DNA of 64,000 bases from Trichomonas vaginalis G3 (GCF_026262505.1 NC_067206.1:20419319-20483318); one strand, 5' to 3'; shown: positions 35,904 to 46,369, counted from the stretch's first letter. Program-made: numbers and translations. The notes: generated by a model from the sequence alone, not told the origin.

Positions 35904-38900
35904 TTAAATAAATGGCATACAACATCCATTTTCACAACATACAGCCTTAGTGTGTGCTCCTGTTAATGCAGTCTTACCGATTGTTAAGCGAGTCATTAAC
36001 CCGTTTTTAAGTTGTAAATTAATATTCTGACCATCAAATATCACTTTATCATTTATTATATCTAAATAATTTTTAGGTGTTAATTGTTTATTTTGTCGTA
36101 AACTAACTCCTTTCATTTTTTGCGCAATCTTTTTAAAATCACTTCCATCAATTGAACCGTTGAATGATGTATAACACTTGGGGCATAAAGCAACCATGTT
36201 ATCACCTTGTTTCTCAATTGCTAAACCCAATAACTTCTTCTCATGTGCTTTTTCTTCAACTTTATTCTTTAATTTAGGTTTAAATTTCTCATCAAAACAG
36301 AAGAAATCAAATGGTGCGAATTTGAAAATGTTTTTATCATAAAATTGTTTATCGGTAACAATTGCTTGAAATGCTTGAGTGTTAGGAAGATTTGGATCGC
36401 CAGCAATAGCCCAATAAGATGAATCAGTATCACCTTCAATGAAATGAAAACGATTAACATCCATACATTTATACATAAAATCATAAATGAAAACCAAATA
36501 CCAGTATTTAGCATTATCTAAAGTAAAGAATGCCTCTTGTAAACATGTATCACATCTATAAAATCTATCTTTGAGCATCACTTGATACGTATCCTCTCCT
36601 ATTTCTCTTATGTTTTTAAACTTATTTGACATACATGCAACGTGTGCCTTCTGTGCATTCATTATTTTAGTCTTTGCGTAATTTTGTGTATTCATTGCAT
36701 CGTAACCATATGATCCATTAAGTGAAATCTTGCAAAATAAACTTTTTCCTTTATTTCCTTCTAATTCAGCCTTTTGTCTTTCGTTCATAAATTCGTTCGC
36801 AAATTCATTAAAACAAGTGTTTTTCGTAAATGTTAAAATTGATTGAATGTCATCAATGATAAAATTAAACTTGTCTATTAGATACCAAAGATAATAAGAA
36901 GAAAATGGTTGATATTGGTTGTTTGTTGATGCTAACTGAGTTAATTTTCTCTGTTTCTGGTCAACTGGTAGATTGTTTGATTTCATGTAATTATACATAA
37001 AATTACCAATTGTTTTTTCATCTGTGATAATATCTAAGTTTTTTATTATTGGTAAAAAGTTTATGTAATCATTAATGTATTTTTCATCAATGTGACCCTT
37101 TACTTCAGCCACGAATAAAGTATTTTTCTTTCTAATAATTCCCAGTGCTTTTGCTTTCTTTGTTGCTGTATCACAAATGATAACACCATTCAATCTTCCC
37201 GGCATATACATTTTATGGTCAGTATATTGAATGAAATCATGAGGATTAGATGAAAATGATGAAGGATATAATGAATTAAAGTCAACACCAACGAAATGAG
37301 TCATGATGTTGGTGGTGTCCTCATTTGATACAGTTTTAGTTTCTGGATTATATGAAAGTTTATTAATGTGTGTGATTCCTTTAAGATTAACACGATGTTG
37401 AACATTTGATAAACCACCAGTAATTCCATTACGGAGAATGTGATAAGCTTCAACTGAATCTAAAGTCATTGGTAAATTATTTTTTAATGCATAATTTCTT
37501 AAATTGATTCTTAAACGTTGAACATCTTCATCTTTATTTGATTTTACGACATTGCAATAACAACACATTAACTGACAATTTTCTTTGGTATGTGGTTTTT
37601 CATTATCGATTCTATCTAATGTTGGTTTATTTGCATATGTAAACGCTTTACCACACATTTTGCATTTAGATGAAAGGATTAAATCGTGATAGTATTGAAA
37701 ATCATCCATTGAAACATTATTTTTAGTATCCCTTTCTGCTTTTTCATCTTGTTTCTTATATGATTCAATTTTATATTTCCAATACTTTTTCGTTAATTCA
37801 AAACTTGATTCTATCTCTTCCTCAGGATATTTTTCATTATGATTAAAGTCTTTATATGCTAAAGCGTAACGAATCATTGAAGCATTCGATGATAAAGAAA
37901 GATTATGAAGCATATCAATTTTATAAACAAATGTTTCTTCAATAATTTTATCGATTGGGTCAATCATAATTTCAACATCTTTATTGCAATAATGAATAAA
38001 ATATTCTAATCTATTCTTAAAATTTTTAGCATCATTGAGATATATTTGATAATCACTATCTGATATAGTTTCTTGAGTTAATGCTGAATAAAATGAATCT
38101 TTCGTGAATGGTTCCACTTTATATAATTCTTCTTCGTAATTCTCCCATGTGATGAATTGATAAGGGAAAAAGGATTTAACACGTGATTTATTGTTTCCGA
38201 AATCTTGAGTGAATTGGTCTAATGTCCCACCCGCTATATAATTTCTGATGTCAATAAATCTCAATTCATATGGAACGTTTGTTTTCTTTACAATGATTTG
38301 CTTAAATTGAGAAGAAGAACCCAGCATTGATTTTATTTTCCATTTTGCAGTGTTTAAATCACGAAGAATTAAATTTAAATCAAACTTTCCCGAATTAAAA
38401 CCTATGATATTCACTTTATTAAATTCTTCATCTAGAAGTTCTTTAAATGCTTCCTTCTGTTTTTCATTTAATGTATGAGACAAAGTCCTCACCGTTTGCG
38501 GCTTCATTAATTCTTCATATTGTTCAATATTTGATTTGGCAACTAATGAACAGGTTGAAAATAAAAACTCAATCCAATCAGAAATAAAAGAATCACTCGA
38601 AGTTAAACAAAAATTCCTCGTATATGTTTTATCGTTTAATTTAACCGTTGATGATACCATGAATGGTTTTAAGTAAGCATTCAAAGTTGCACACTCAGAA
38701 AGTTGTAATTCTTCTTTAGTCTCTAATGTTTCAAAGTCAAAAGTAATATAATATCTTGTCGGTTGATAATATTCCTGCAAATTATGAGCTAATAACCACT
38801 GATATATCTTCTGTTTCGTAATATGTGGTGCATATGGTTGCTGTGTCTTTTGCAATTGAACGTCTTGAATTAATCTTCCATTATTTTCTTTACATTTCTC

Positions 38901-39371
38901 ACAATGCTTTAAAAATCTTCTTTGGTTTTTCCTTTCTGGATCATCACGGATAGAATAAACCTCTTCTTTACAAAATGGACAAACTTTATAGCCGGTGAGT
39001 GCTTCAACGTCTGTTATTCTGTCAGCGTGAAGTTTTCCACATGGACTCTGTGTTAATAAAATATTTACTGTTTCAAATTCTGGATCTATCATTATTGATT
39101 CCACTAATGGAAAGTCTACCTTATTTATATCCACATCTTCTGGTTGAGGATCACAATAATAGAAATCAATATTAACATTTAACATTCTCGCTAATCTCTC
39201 ACTTTCTGATGAAATGTCAAACCCGTCATATGCATCTATTGCTTCATTTAAATAGCTTCTACGAGTTTTAGGATTAACACCATCAGGAATGTTATAGAAG
39301 CGTTTAAATAACCTTCTACCGTCTGCTCTAATTTGATTATCATTCATTTTAGCGGTTCCGTTTTTGTTCAT
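35904..39371 (-). CDS. PolB: family-B DNA polymerase of E2 with HNH-like insertion
   Basis: 1,155 residues, open. ExoI YYITFDFETLE (about 207-217), ExoII IIGFNSGKFDLNL (322-334), ExoIII HYCNKDVEIM (460-469), motif A FVGVDFNSLYPSSF (693-706), motif B KISLNGSYGYD (881-891) and motif C EGDTDSSYWAI (979-989). A Cys-rich N-terminal zinc-like motif (CPFCKEE...HCEKCKEN, 131-163) and a CPKC near the C-terminus are also present. Between ExoIII and motif A lies an HNH-like module at residues 569-612. The N-terminal region found in E1's polymerase is missing here and is encoded by the neighbouring gene at 39,423. Confidence 0.93.
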   Translation of the reverse strand: MNKNGTAKMNDNQIRADGRRLFKRFYNIPDGVNPKTRRSYLNEAIDAYDGFDISSESERLARMLNVNIDFYYCDPQPEDVDINKVDFPLVESIMIDPEFETVNILLTQSPCGKLHADRITDVEALTGYKVCPFCKEEVYSIRDDPERKNQRRFLKHCEKCKENNGRLIQDVQLQKTQQPYAPHITKQKIYQWLLAHNLQEYYQPTRYYITFDFETLETKEELQLSECATLNAYLKPFMVSSTVKLNDKTYTRNFCLTSSDSFISDWIEFLFSTCSLVAKSNIEQYEELMKPQTVRTLSHTLNEKQKEAFKELLDEEFNKVNIIGFNSGKFDLNLILRDLNTAKWKIKSMLGSSSQFKQIIVKKTNVPYELRFIDIRNYIAGGTLDQFTQDFGNNKSRVKSFFPYQFITWENYEEELYKVEPFTKDSFYSALTQETISDSDYQIYLNDAKNFKNRLEYFIHYCNKDVEIMIDPIDKIIEETFVYKIDMLHNLSLSSNASMIRYALAYKDFNHNEKYPEEEIESSFELTKKYWKYKIESYKKQDEKAERDTKNNVSMDDFQYYHDLILSSKCKMCGKAFTYANKPTLDRIDNEKPHTKENCQLMCCYCNVVKSNKDEDVQRLRINLRNYALKNNLPMTLDSVEAYHILRNGITGGLSNVQHRVNLKGITHINKLSYNPETKTVSNEDTTNIMTHFVGVDFNSLYPSSFSSNPHDFIQYTDHKMYMPGRLNGVIICDTATKKAKALGIIRKKNTLFVAEVKGHIDEKYINDYINFLPIIKNLDIITDEKTIGNFMYNYMKSNNLPVDQKQRKLTQLASTNNQYQPFSSYYLWYLIDKFNFIIDDIQSILTFTKNTCFNEFANEFMNERQKAELEGNKGKSLFCKISLNGSYGYDAMNTQNYAKTKIMNAQKAHVACMSNKFKNIREIGEDTYQVMLKDRFYRCDTCLQEAFFTLDNAKYWYLVFIYDFMYKCMDVNRFHFIEGDTDSSYWAIAGDPNLPNTQAFQAIVTDKQFYDKNIFKFAPFDFFCFDEKFKPKLKNKVEEKAHEKKLLGLAIEKQGDNMVALCPKCYTSFNGSIDGSDFKKIAQKMKGVSLRQNKQLTPKNYLDIINDKVIFDGQNINLQLKNGLMTRLTIGKTALTGAHTKAVCCENGCCMPFI
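37536..37667 (-). other. HNH-nuclease-like module inside the polymerase reading frame
   Basis: Residues about 569-612 of the E2 polymerase read KCKMCGKAFTYANKPTLDRI, then DNEKPHTKENCQLMCCYCNV: two CxxC pairs around the DRIDN...H...N core typical of HNH endonucleases. The frame is continuous with the polymerase, with no stop or splice-like boundary. The E1 polymerase has about 85 residues between ExoIII and motif A; here there are about 228. Confidence 0.75.
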
Positions 39372-39422
39372 TTATGTAAGAATAAAAAATAAATAAAAAT
39401 AAATAAAGATAAAGTTTATTTT

Positions 39423-40517
39423 TTAAAGCCCATAAAATGAATTAAGAACACATAAATTTTTATCATCTGCGACGTGACGAATACATTTTAATTTACTCAA
39501 GAATGCATACCCTGATACATTAAATCTAATTCCTGTCTTATTTAATTTCACAACTTTGAAAAGGAATGTATGAATAGCTATAAAATGATGAGAAGATGTT
39601 TTATGGGTTGCTTCCATTTTTTCTGAAATAAATGAATAAATATAATGCTTATACGTTTTCATATCTTTTATGTTCTTAATAACGAATGGTATAGACCTTT
39701 CCACTTCGTCTTCCTTCGGTGCTGTTCTTTCATATGAAACATTATTGGTATCTTCAATAATGAAACCACAATCACACAAAATTTTATAGGTTCCAATGGT
39801 TTCTTTTGATATTTTATCTAATAAATCAAAAACTTTATCAACACCTGTGCATTTATTTAAATAATAATTTGTGTAAATATCATGATCTTCTTTTTTAATC
39901 GTATTAGTTGCATATGTCACGTTTTTAAGAGCTTTTTTGAATTTCTCAGAATCTAAAGGTGGTGAAAGTAATATACAAGGGTATTCTTCATTATTAATAA
40001 ATTGTAACTTATGTTTACGAATAAATTTAGTTCCTTCTTCTGAAAGTGTTTCATCTATTTCACCATCTAATAAATTTTGTGTTGATTCTAAGACATAATT
40101 TTTATATCTTTCTTCATGAGATTTCTGAACTTCTGATTCTGAAGCTGGGATATTCATTACACCCTCTACTTCATTTTCAACTTCTCTTAATTCCTTAATT
40201 TTTTCATCTATTTCATCTCTTATTTTTTCCAGCCTTTCAATTTCATTATATTCATCATCTTTAATCCGTTCTTCATAATATTCAGAGAAAACATCAGGTT
40301 CTTTAGGTTTTTCTTTTTTAGATGTGGGATATAAGAAATTTATAACATCATCTTTATTCATTTTTCCATCATAATCAAATTCATTTAAAAACTCCGCGAA
40401 TTTTTTACAATTTCTTAAATAATATCTATCAACTTCATAACCCGCCTCCTCTAATATATCCTTTATTTCCTCATTTGTGAATCCTGAATTTTTCACATCG
40501 TTAGTTTTGACGCTCAT
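39423..40517 (-). CDS. separate N-terminal domain of the E2 polymerase (terminal-protein candidate)
   Basis: 364 residues from the ATG at 40,517, inside the right TIR. Contains GVMNIPASESEVQKSHEERYKN near residue 119, which aligns with GIMNVPASNSPVALDHDQRSHN of the E1 polymerase N-terminus. The C-terminus ends KLKCIRHVADDKNLCVLNSFYGL, matching the position where the E1 polymerase has KDSCFIYACIQAGV. It ends 51 bp before the polymerase ATG, with its own AT-rich promoter-like spacer in between. So this is probably the priming part made as a separate protein. The N-terminal 115 residues are charged and coiled-coil-like. Confidence 0.65.
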   Translation of the reverse strand: MSVKTNDVKNSGFTNEEIKDILEEAGYEVDRYYLRNCKKFAEFLNEFDYDGKMNKDDVINFLYPTSKKEKPKEPDVFSEYYEERIKDDEYNEIERLEKIRDEIDEKIKELREVENEVEGVMNIPASESEVQKSHEERYKNYVLESTQNLLDGEIDETLSEEGTKFIRKHKLQFINNEEYPCILLSPPLDSEKFKKALKNVTYATNTIKKEDHDIYTNYYLNKCTGVDKVFDLLDKISKETIGTYKILCDCGFIIEDTNNVSYERTAPKEDEVERSIPFVIKNIKDMKTYKHYIYSFISEKMEATHKTSSHHFIAIHTFLFKVVKLNKTGIRFNVSGYAFLSKLKCIRHVADDKNLCVLNSFYGL

Positions 40518-41233
40518 TTCATACAAAATAAAAAAATAAAATAATAAACATAACTAAGTTTTAATTTTTCGTAAGACATAAATTTTTAAAGTTTATTTTT
40601 AAAAAAATTATTTTTTATTTCATTATGGTAGTGAATCTTTCATTCATGAAAATAATTATTTCTAATTTCTTTTACTCTCTCGTACATACTAGATTTAAAG
40701 AATTCAGAACATTTCCCATAATCTCCTAAATGTTTTCTTATCCCTAACGTGTGCCAGTTATTATATGAAACTGAATAAACTTTATCTTTATCTTTACACC
40801 TTTCATCACTTCCAATATATTTATATCTCAGTTTTGATTTAGCATTTTCATATTCATTAGCGTTTAATAATTCACAGTCTTCCTTTTTAAATTGATGTTT
40901 AAGATATTCAGGATTTAATACTCTATGTTTATATGCTCCTAACTTAGTTCTAAAGGTTTTTCTACAAAATTTAGGAATTCCATCCTCTTTAATGTCATCA
41001 ATGATTTCCATTTCATTATTTTCAATTTCTTCTTCTCGTTTATGAGGTCTTTGATTATGACTCCATTGATTCCATGAAATTAAATATTCTTTATCATTAT
41101 ATTTATACCTCATTAGCTTATTTTGGCTTTCATATTCATTTAATAATTCACAATCTTCATTTTTAAATTGAAGTTTAACCCATTCAGGATTTAAACAATG
41201 TTTAATTAATCGCGGAATATCTGACATCATCTA
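40514..41233. repeat. right terminal inverted repeat of E2 (720 bp)
   Basis: Reverse complement of 27,689-28,408. Outer border at 41,233 (CATCATCTA), inner border at the start codon of the 39,423 gene. Confidence 0.93.
40640..41230 (-). CDS. TIR-encoded two-repeat protein (right copy)
   Basis: 196 residues, identical to the copy at 27,692-28,282. The two genes point inward from the two ends. Identity of the two proteins shows the TIRs are kept uniform or the insertion is recent. See the left copy for domain detail. Confidence 0.65.
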   Translation of the reverse strand: MMSDIPRLIKHCLNPEWVKLQFKNEDCELLNEYESQNKLMRYKYNDKEYLISWNQWSHNQRPHKREEEIENNEMEIIDDIKEDGIPKFCRKTFRTKLGAYKHRVLNPEYLKHQFKKEDCELLNANEYENAKSKLRYKYIGSDERCKDKDKVYSVSYNNWHTLGIRKHLGDYGKCSEFFKSSMYERVKEIRNNYFHE

Positions 41234-41332
41234 AGGTCAGGTGAGTGGGGCTTCCAGGGGCTGCGCCCCTTCTAGCCCCTAAAAAAACCTAGAGGAGAAC
41301 TAAAAAAATTATATAGTAAGAAATTAAAGTTT
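41234..41332. other. GC-rich hairpin at the E2/E3 junction
   Basis: An otherwise rare GC-rich patch with AGGGGC-TGC-GCCCCT, a perfect 6-bp-stem hairpin, and a further AGCCCCT nearby. It lies immediately outside the E2 TIR and before the first E3 gene, and could be an E3 terminal structure. Confidence 0.5.
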
Positions 41333-42516
41333 TTATTCGATAAGAACGACATCGCTATCGTTTTCTTCTTCCTCCTCCTCTTCTTCATAGTCAGTATCTG
41401 ATGGCTCTTTGTCAGCCACATGACCAGCAACAAATATTGAGACAAATTGTTTCTTTGGTTTTGTGAGCAGGAACTTTTGCTGGTCGTAGAACACGAATTC
41501 TACATTTTGAAAATGTTGTGCTGAGTATTCTGTGAAATGGGAAATTGGAATTGGTTCTCCCATGCCAAAACCAGCAATGGACGCGAACAAAACATCGTCT
41601 TCGACTCTTGCAGGTTTGTCAATTGCAACAGTAGTTATAATGTGTGGTTTTCCTTCACATCCTGCAAGAGATTGTACATGATAGATTGCTTTTTCTTCTC
41701 CCTCAGGAACTGAAAGTGTGAAATGGAATGAGAGTTCTCCATATTCATTTGCTTCTTCGTAATAGTTGTATGTTGTAGGATACACCAATTGAAATTTTCC
41801 TATTCTTGTTTCCCTCAGGTGTTGTCTATATTGCTTGGGAAAACATAAAATAAATTGTTCTATAGCTTGTGTTGCTATTAGATTGGTTGTAACTGGTAAT
41901 TTTGAGGCGAAAAGGTCTACAAGAACACCGGGATTTTTTATGTCGTTTTCAATTGGTTTAACAGATTCTATGACTTTGTTAAACATTTCACTATAGTCTG
42001 AGTTGTCTTCGACCCCCCAATTGTTAAGAAGTTTATACAACAATTTCAGTCTTTTCATGGCGTATTTTCTTTGAATGGATTCGGGTAGCGAGAGGTTACA
42101 GTCGTCGGTTTGTGTTTCGTTACTCGAATATTGTTCAAGAGAAATTAAATCTTGAAATTGTGCTCTTGTTAACATACTTGTAGAACTATGTGAAACTTGT
42201 TCTGGTGCTGGTTGTAAATCTGTTTCAGATGTTTCTGTTGTGTTTTGAGAAGAAGAAGAACTCAAATTGTTGGACAATTTGTCTTGAATTGTAGAACTAT
42301 GTGAAACTTGTTCTGGTGCTGTTTGGACAACTGTATCTGTTGTGTTTTGAGAAGAAGAACTCAAATTGTTGGACAAATTGTCTTGAATTGTATGAGGAAG
42401 TTGCTTTGGTATTATAGGAGGTCGTAAGGGTTTTGAAATGGTGAGACATAAGTTGTAGGAACTTTAACTGCAGAGGTAGTCGACGAATTGTTTGCGACAC
42501 TTTTTCTTCCTTCCAT
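41333..42516 (-). pseudogene. Ser/Thr-rich protein gene of E3, unknown
   Basis: 347 residues are open (41,333-42,376), with coding-type sequence continuing upstream to a likely start at 42,516; about one break. The N-terminal part has a roughly 35-residue duplicated Ser/Asn/Gln segment (SNNLSSSSQNTT ... APEQVSHSST). Then follows a folded 220-residue domain (RKYAMKRLKLLYKLLNNWGVE ... FQLVYPTTYNYYEE ... YHVQSLAGCEGKPHIIT) and an acidic EEEEEEE tail. No family recognised. It could belong to E3 or be host DNA caught between elements. Confidence 0.5.
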
Positions 42517-42549
42517 TATGAAAAATAAACTCAAATATAGAGTTTAAAA

Positions 42550-42730
42550 TAAACGGTTTTTGTCAACGGTAACCCCCTCTATTTTTTTATTTTATTGAAA
42601 AGTCTCCGTTGGCAAACCGTTCCATCTCAAATATTGAATGAACTATAAACGTTTTTTGTTTTCTATATATACTTTTTTGTCCAACGGTAAAACTTTTTAC
42701 ACAACGGTTTTTGAGAGTCGTCGCCGTTGA
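42550..42730. promoter_or_regulatory. cluster of AACGG (Myb-like) motifs in a divergent promoter
   Basis: In about 180 bp the core AACGG or its complement CCGTT appears about seven times (near 42,552, 42,564, 42,607, 42,617, 42,682, 42,703, 42,724), often as CAACGGT. The expected number by chance in AT-rich DNA is well below one. AACGG is a Myb half-site, and trichomonad Myb proteins are known regulators of Inr promoters. It lies between the minus-strand gene at 41,333 and the plus-strand gene block from 42,970. Confidence 0.5.
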
Positions 42731-44104
42731 CTTTTTTGTAGAGCACTCAAAATAGTATAACTTTGTCCGGACAAGTAAGGGTCTATCGTCGCTACAGGAA
42801 AAGTTACAGGCGTTCCAAGGAAGTATACTTTGAGAAGCCTTTCCCCTTATAGAATGAGATAGGACGGTTATTTTACAAAACTGACAACACTTTGACCGAG
42901 TAGTTTTTTGTGCTGAACAAAAGTGTCATATAAACATCTGTCAAAAACCGCTTTTTAACTTCACTTAAAATGCCACGTAAGCTACGTAAGAATATACGTA
43001 AGAGGAAGAGAGCATTGAAACATCCAATAGTAAAACTGACACCACAACAACAGTTGCAACAACAAATGCTGAATGACCCCACTATGTTGCAACAAATGTC
43101 AAGCAACCCTATGCTTTAAACCGAGTTCTTGGTGCACAGAGTGGAGGTTTAAGAGCGGCACTTTTAGCGAAAATGGCAGGCTATGGTGGAGCTGCAGACG
43201 GAACAGCTATAACCCTCAAAGTCAAATGAATTTGAGTTCACTCAAAAATCAAATAACAGATGTCAAAAAGTCAAACATAGACATACAGAACAAATAAGTG
43301 AAAACGAAAAGAAACTAGAATATGACAGACACACAAAGAAACTCAATGAGTTAAACGTAGAGAAAAAGAAGAAAGAAGAACAACTGAAAGAACTAAGTAC
43401 AGAGGAATATGCGAAAAAAGTGTCAGAAAAAGCAGCAGAAGTAGCAAAAATGGAACAAGATGTTATAAATTTGAAAAACCATACTACTCAATATAAAGTA
43501 CTGAAAGATGAAGAGATAAAACAAAAAGCCTGAAGACATATATGGATAGCGATGAGTATAAAAAAGAAGTTGAAGCAAATGTAAAGGCAGAAAAACTTTT
43601 ACAGTTGCAAAACCAAACCGTACAGTATGAAAACTTAGCACAAGAAAGTAAAAATAACGACGCAGCCATGCAAAAGGCAATGAAAAGCGCAGAATATATA
43701 AAAGCTAACAATGACTGGTTAGATGCCCAAGCCAACGCTAAAGCAGCCCAACTTATAGGGTCAATAAGGACAAAAATACAAGCGGATGAAGACAGTTCAA
43801 ATGAAGCTTTAAAAATGCTGACTTTAAGAACGCCTTCGAAGCTCTTCATAGTAAGGTGAAACTAGTGAACGACTTCTCATCTGGAAAGAAACTGAAGTCT
43901 GAAGGTTTCGACAAAGAGTTAAGAGAAGTAGCACAAAATATGACGAAAATAACAGATGCAGCAACGAGACAGGCAGTTCAAAGTGCCTATGACGCCGTTA
44001 GAGCAACTGTTGTGGAAAGTCAAGAAAAAGAGTTACAACAGACCAAAACAGACCTAGTAAATGCTTTCTTAAAAACGAAAAGTCAGGTAGGACATTATGC
44101 TGCA

Positions 44105-44188
44105 GATGGAACATATGTGCCAGCTGGTGGAACTTATATACCAGCTGGTGGAACTTATATACTAGCTAGTGGAACTTATATACCACCA
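44105..44188. repeat. 21-bp coding repeat, four copies
   Basis: Units like GGTGGAACTTATATACCAGCT, in frame, encoding G-T-Y-I-P-A-G. The copies differ at a few positions. Confidence 0.85.
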
Positions 44189-44263
44189 AACCCTCCAAGA
44201 GAAGCACCTGCACCAGGACTACCTAAACATTTACATCGTCACATGGACACAGACACAGGCATG

Positions 44264-44443
44264 CACCAAAACCAACACAACAACCAACAGTTCAAAACCT
44301 GCACCAAAACCAACACAACAACCAACAGTTCAAAACCCTGCACCAAACCAACACAACAACCAACAGTTCAAAACCCTGCACCAAAACCAACACAACAACC
44401 AACAGTTCAAAACCTGCACCACAACCAACAGTTCAAAACACTG
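44264..44443. repeat. about 38-bp tandem repeat, 4.5 copies
   Basis: Units begin CACCAAAACCAACACAACAA and end CAGTTCAAAACCTG; unit length varies from 37 to 39 bp, and the last copy is partial. Confidence 0.85.
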
Positions 44444-44574
44444 CACACAACAACCACAAACAGAGCAAGGACATAAAAGAAGTAGAGAACAAGGAAACCA
44501 AGATTTCTTAAAAATGCTTAAAGGAAAATTATGGTTACCCAGATACTCTTGACTTTAGTGACAGATATAAAGAA

Positions 44575-45200
44575 GCTATTAGAAAGTTCAAGGAAGGAAA
44601 TACTGACCCGAACCTATTTAGCTTTATGGTTCAGCACCAAATGGGATATAATTTCAAACCTGGAAAATACAAGCTCGCTAAGGGATATGATTTAATAGCA
44701 TATCATCCAAATGACATGACTGAATTTACTCCGAGATATTTGGTGTCAGAGCTAAATGACAATTCAACTCTCTTCATGAAACGCGTAAAAAATAAAGACG
44801 GAACGAAAGAAGAAAGGTTATATGCGGATGACTTAGATAGGGAACTTGTTAAAAACGGTCTCGGAATATATGAAATGCCAGCAGATGAGGTACAAGAAAC
44901 TCCACAGGAAGAAGTTCAGATACAACCAGACATGGAAGAAATAGTTCAGCAACAACAGCTAGAAGAGCCTGAAGGAAACGAACAAGTCCCTCCTTTGGAA
45001 ACTAACTTCACAGAACAGATGAAGATTTGGAACAGCCGAAAAATCTTGACCCTCAACAAGAGTATGAGGTGAATATGGAATCTTTCCAAGAGTCTAAGAA
45101 AAATTCGGCTGACATAGTAGAAGAATATCGAAAAATGTTTGCCGACATACAAAAGACTCCAACACCAGATGAAAATATTCAGCATAGAATGGAAAACTGA
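44575..45200 (+). pseudogene. E3 structural-type gene segment, unknown
   Basis: 148 residues are open at 44,626-45,072 (MGYNFKPGKYKLAKGYDLIAYHPNDMTEFTPRYLVSELN...), with coding-type sequence on both sides. It is rich in Asp/Lys, then Gln/Glu. No family recognised. It is followed by another coding stretch on the same strand, and the whole block ends before the capsid gene. Confidence 0.4.
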
Positions 45201-45216
45201 AAGAAAGTGTACACAA

Positions 45217-46160
45217 ATACAACAACCCTTTTTACTTACGAGCATATAACGTTCAATCTTTGGCTGAACTCGGTGAAAATAAAAGGTTAAATTTCAACAA
45301 AACATATAGAAATGAAACATTGTTTAAAGTTCATTCAGAACCTAACCAATATGGAAACAAACCTACTTTTGTTTCTGCAGACTATGGAACTACAATGAGA
45401 TGGGGTCATAAAGCTAACCCGGATAGGTGGTTCATAAACTTACAACCACAATTCCAAGAAGTTGTAGACGCAATGGAATGAATGGTGAACCAGATTTATA
45501 GCTGGTATTTTCAGCGCGGCTTTAATGCCATTGAAAGATATGAAACATGCAGATATTTTGGACCAGTATGAAATGAACATGGCTGATGGAAATATAACAC
45601 CTGACGTTCTAAACATTTATCTCAAAGAACTACACAGAACCATAGAGATGGTATATTTGGTGAAGAGTTTAGAAAGAAAGTTAGGGAGAGAAGGAAGAGA
45701 ACCTATTGTACATGACCTTGCAAACGAAAGTTTACAAAATGTCATAAAAACTTACTTTGCAGACAATGAATGAGAAGGGATGAATATTTAAGAAAACTCA
45801 AATGGACAGTACCAAATGAAATGTTAGTATTGAAAAACATGTTCCTTGACAAAATAAAACCAACTACAGAAATAAATGACGCAAGACTGAAACATTGGGT
45901 AAAAGCTTTCCCATTCACAAAAGATATTTTGGTAACATGGAAAGAAAACCAGAATGGCTACAAAAACATATATTTGGAAACGAGCTTATTCCATATGGAC
46001 AAGCTCTGTTTGAAGAGCTTGAACCGGAAACTCAGGAAAGAGTCATGCAAACAATACGCGAAGACTCAAATACAAACTATGACAAAATCTTTCTAGGATA
46101 TAGGTTACCTGAGATGGGCGACCAGAGCCCAAAGGCAAAAAGGACATGAAATTTACAACA
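45217..46160 (+). pseudogene. E3 small virion-type genes, broken
   Basis: Open stretches at 45,260-45,481 (MAELGENKRLNFNKTYRNET...), 45,525-45,773 (MPLKDMKHADILDQYEMNMADGNITP...) and 45,770-46,149, in successive frames on the same strand. They read as one or two decayed genes with about three breaks. No family recognised. They lie directly before the capsid gene. Confidence 0.4.
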
Positions 46161-46369
46161 TACTAGTGAACATGAGGCAAAGATGCAACAACTTGAAGCA
46201 GAGGGCAAGTTACCAAAAGCGACACCAAAGAAGAAGAGAAGAGTAGAACAAAGTGAAAGTAGTGAAGAAGTAACTTCATCTAGTGAAAGTAGTGGCAATG
46301 AAGGAAAAAGAAGAGTTAAAAACTCAGTCAGGAAGAAAGTAAAGCTTGGTCCACGTGGGTTCTATTATG

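Larger units (their letters stand above)
27689..41233. mobile_element. Maverick/Polinton-like element E2, complete, 13.5 kb
   Basis: Bounded by 720-bp terminal inverted repeats that look identical, including their ORF, so it appears young. It encodes a capsid, packaging ATPase, family-B polymerase, two candidate minor-capsid proteins, amphipathic peptides and a shaft-type fibre protein. No DDE integrase or obvious tyrosine recombinase is seen between the TIRs. It is more AT-rich than E1 and E3. Nearly all genes are open; one gene (32,393-33,289) carries about two breaks. No matching target-site duplication was found at the two outer ends. Its right end abuts E3 with no host DNA in between. 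Confidence 0.9.
42970..44552 (+). pseudogene. coiled-coil, repeat-rich virion-type gene of E3
   Basis: Starts with a very basic MPRKLRKNIRKRKRALKHP and Gln-rich segment at 42,970. Long heptad-type helices follow (43,290-44,080, Lys/Glu/Gln-rich). Then comes a 21-bp repeat encoding GTYIPAG (44,105-44,188) and a Pro/Thr/Gln-rich 38-bp repeat (44,264-44,443). The coding signal changes frame several times, so it is broken, about five or six breaks. By position, left of the capsid gene, and composition it resembles the large Pro/Ala/Glu/Lys gene of E1, but no sequence match is claimed. Confidence 0.5.
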
